Source of the DNA: Ovis canadensis
Taxonomy: Eukaryota; Chordata; Mammalia; Artiodactyla; Bovidae
Direction: 5' to 3'
Assembly (NCBI RefSeq): GCF_042477335.2
Contig: NC_091247.1
Location: forward strand, 223,348,001 to 223,412,000
DNA: 64,000 nt
The notes beneath the pieces were generated by a model. It saw nothing but the letters and a program-made list of their open reading frames with translations. It did not search any database and was not told the origin of the DNA. Positions 63,361-64,000 of the stretch are shown one piece after another. A program made the position numbers and the translations under genes. Position 1 is the stretch's first letter. Every line of letters begins with the position of its first letter.

Positions 63361-64000
63361 ACAAAGGTGGCAGAGGATGAGCTGGAGAGCCGCGCCCTCC
63401 TAAGGCTGATGCCCCAGCAGCGTGCTCGCCCAGGGCTCCGGGCCGCAGTGGCGTGGCCAAGCTCTGGGGTTCTTCCCAGCACTGCCGAGCTGGTGGCCGA
63501 CCACCAGCCTCTCAGCCGGTGCCACGCCGGGGACACGGTTATCAGGGTCCGTTTGGGAGACTGTGCGTGGGTCTCCTCTCGGCTTGTTGCTCATGTGTGA
63601 GGACTGGAGATAATCTGCATCAGAACATGCTGTGAGGATGAATGCTGGCATGATTTTAGGAACTTCTAGCTTTAATGTAGAAATACTTGCTCCAGCCATC
63701 ACAGAATTCTGATTAAAACCAGGCCCCACATACCTGTCACACTGAAGGAAGACATTACGTCTTCCTTTCGCAAAGCAGACAGACAGGTCTAGGACGGCTG
63801 GCCCATTAGGGAAGTGGGTTCTGCCATCTGTTTCTCAGCAGGACTTGTCTGAAAGCAGGAGGGCTGCCTCCCAGGTGGGCCATCATGATGAGCATTTAGC
63901 TCATACATGGCCCAGTTAGGTTGTGTCTGGGCAGGAGGAGGGGCTGGTGACCCAGCTGAACTGCCCTTGGGACAAACTGATTAGTTTTGGCCCCAGATTT

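Larger units (their letters stand above)
40525..64000 (+). other. SGSM3: Presumed SGSM3 intron 1 (continues past window)
   Basis: No frame resembles SGSM3 protein and no supported exon is seen. Unassigned stretches longer than 300 bases: 40890-41865 (T-run at about 41327-41346), 42000-42515, 42720-44270, 45216-47415, 47540-50160, 50630-51035, 51260-51515, 52550-53495, 53615-54945, 61260-61730, 61930-62280 and 63360-64000. The last contains GC-richer sequence but no exon I can support. Confidence 0.45.

Overview
This window is a piece of a ruminant (bovid) nuclear genome, most likely cattle or a close relative. The evidence is one complete GT-AG spliced housekeeping gene, two CpG-island promoters, and dense bovid-specific retroposons: tRNA-derived Bov-tA/BovA and CHR-type SINEs, BovB (RTE-clade) LINEs, L1, and a ruminant mariner MITE. 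Older mammalian MIR, L2, MaLR and MER2 fragments are also present. Nothing prokaryotic is seen.

Layout. (1) 1-10.77 kb is an unspliced, AT-rich stretch with no recognisable SINE or LINE. It ends in an AATAAA signal followed by GU-rich DNA. By synteny (TNRC6B-ADSL-SGSM3 on human chromosome 22q13) it is probably the very long 3' UTR of TNRC6B, though no TNRC6B codon lies in the window. It carries two strong G-quadruplex motifs and three Pumilio-type motifs. (2) 10.77-16.75 kb is intergenic with L2, MIR, L1 and SINE copies. (3) 16.75-32.5 kb is ADSL (adenylosuccinate lyase), complete on the + strand. I placed all 13 coding exons to the base. They join in frame to a 490-residue protein with intact catalytic residues. 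Its CpG-island promoter has two adjacent ETS/GABP cores about 50 bp before the ATG. (4) 32.5-40.1 kb is intergenic, with composite L1, SINEs, a MER2 remnant and an antisense BovB. (5) 40.1-40.9 kb is a second CpG island with a full ZNF143/STAF-type motif and a probable non-coding first exon ending in GTGAGT at 40524, interpreted as the SGSM3 promoter. (6) 40.5-64 kb is then SGSM3 intron 1. No SGSM3 coding exon was found. This part holds four-layer nested repeats, three more antisense BovB copies, and L2/MIR remnants.

How the genes relate. ADSL acts twice in purine synthesis. TNRC6B (GW182 family, miRNA silencing) and SGSM3 (a TBC-domain RabGAP) are neighbours by chromosome history, not by pathway. 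I found no new gene system. The most informative non-genic signals are the repeat-free G4-bearing 3' UTR, the promoter motifs, and the nested insertions whose target-site duplications can be read directly.
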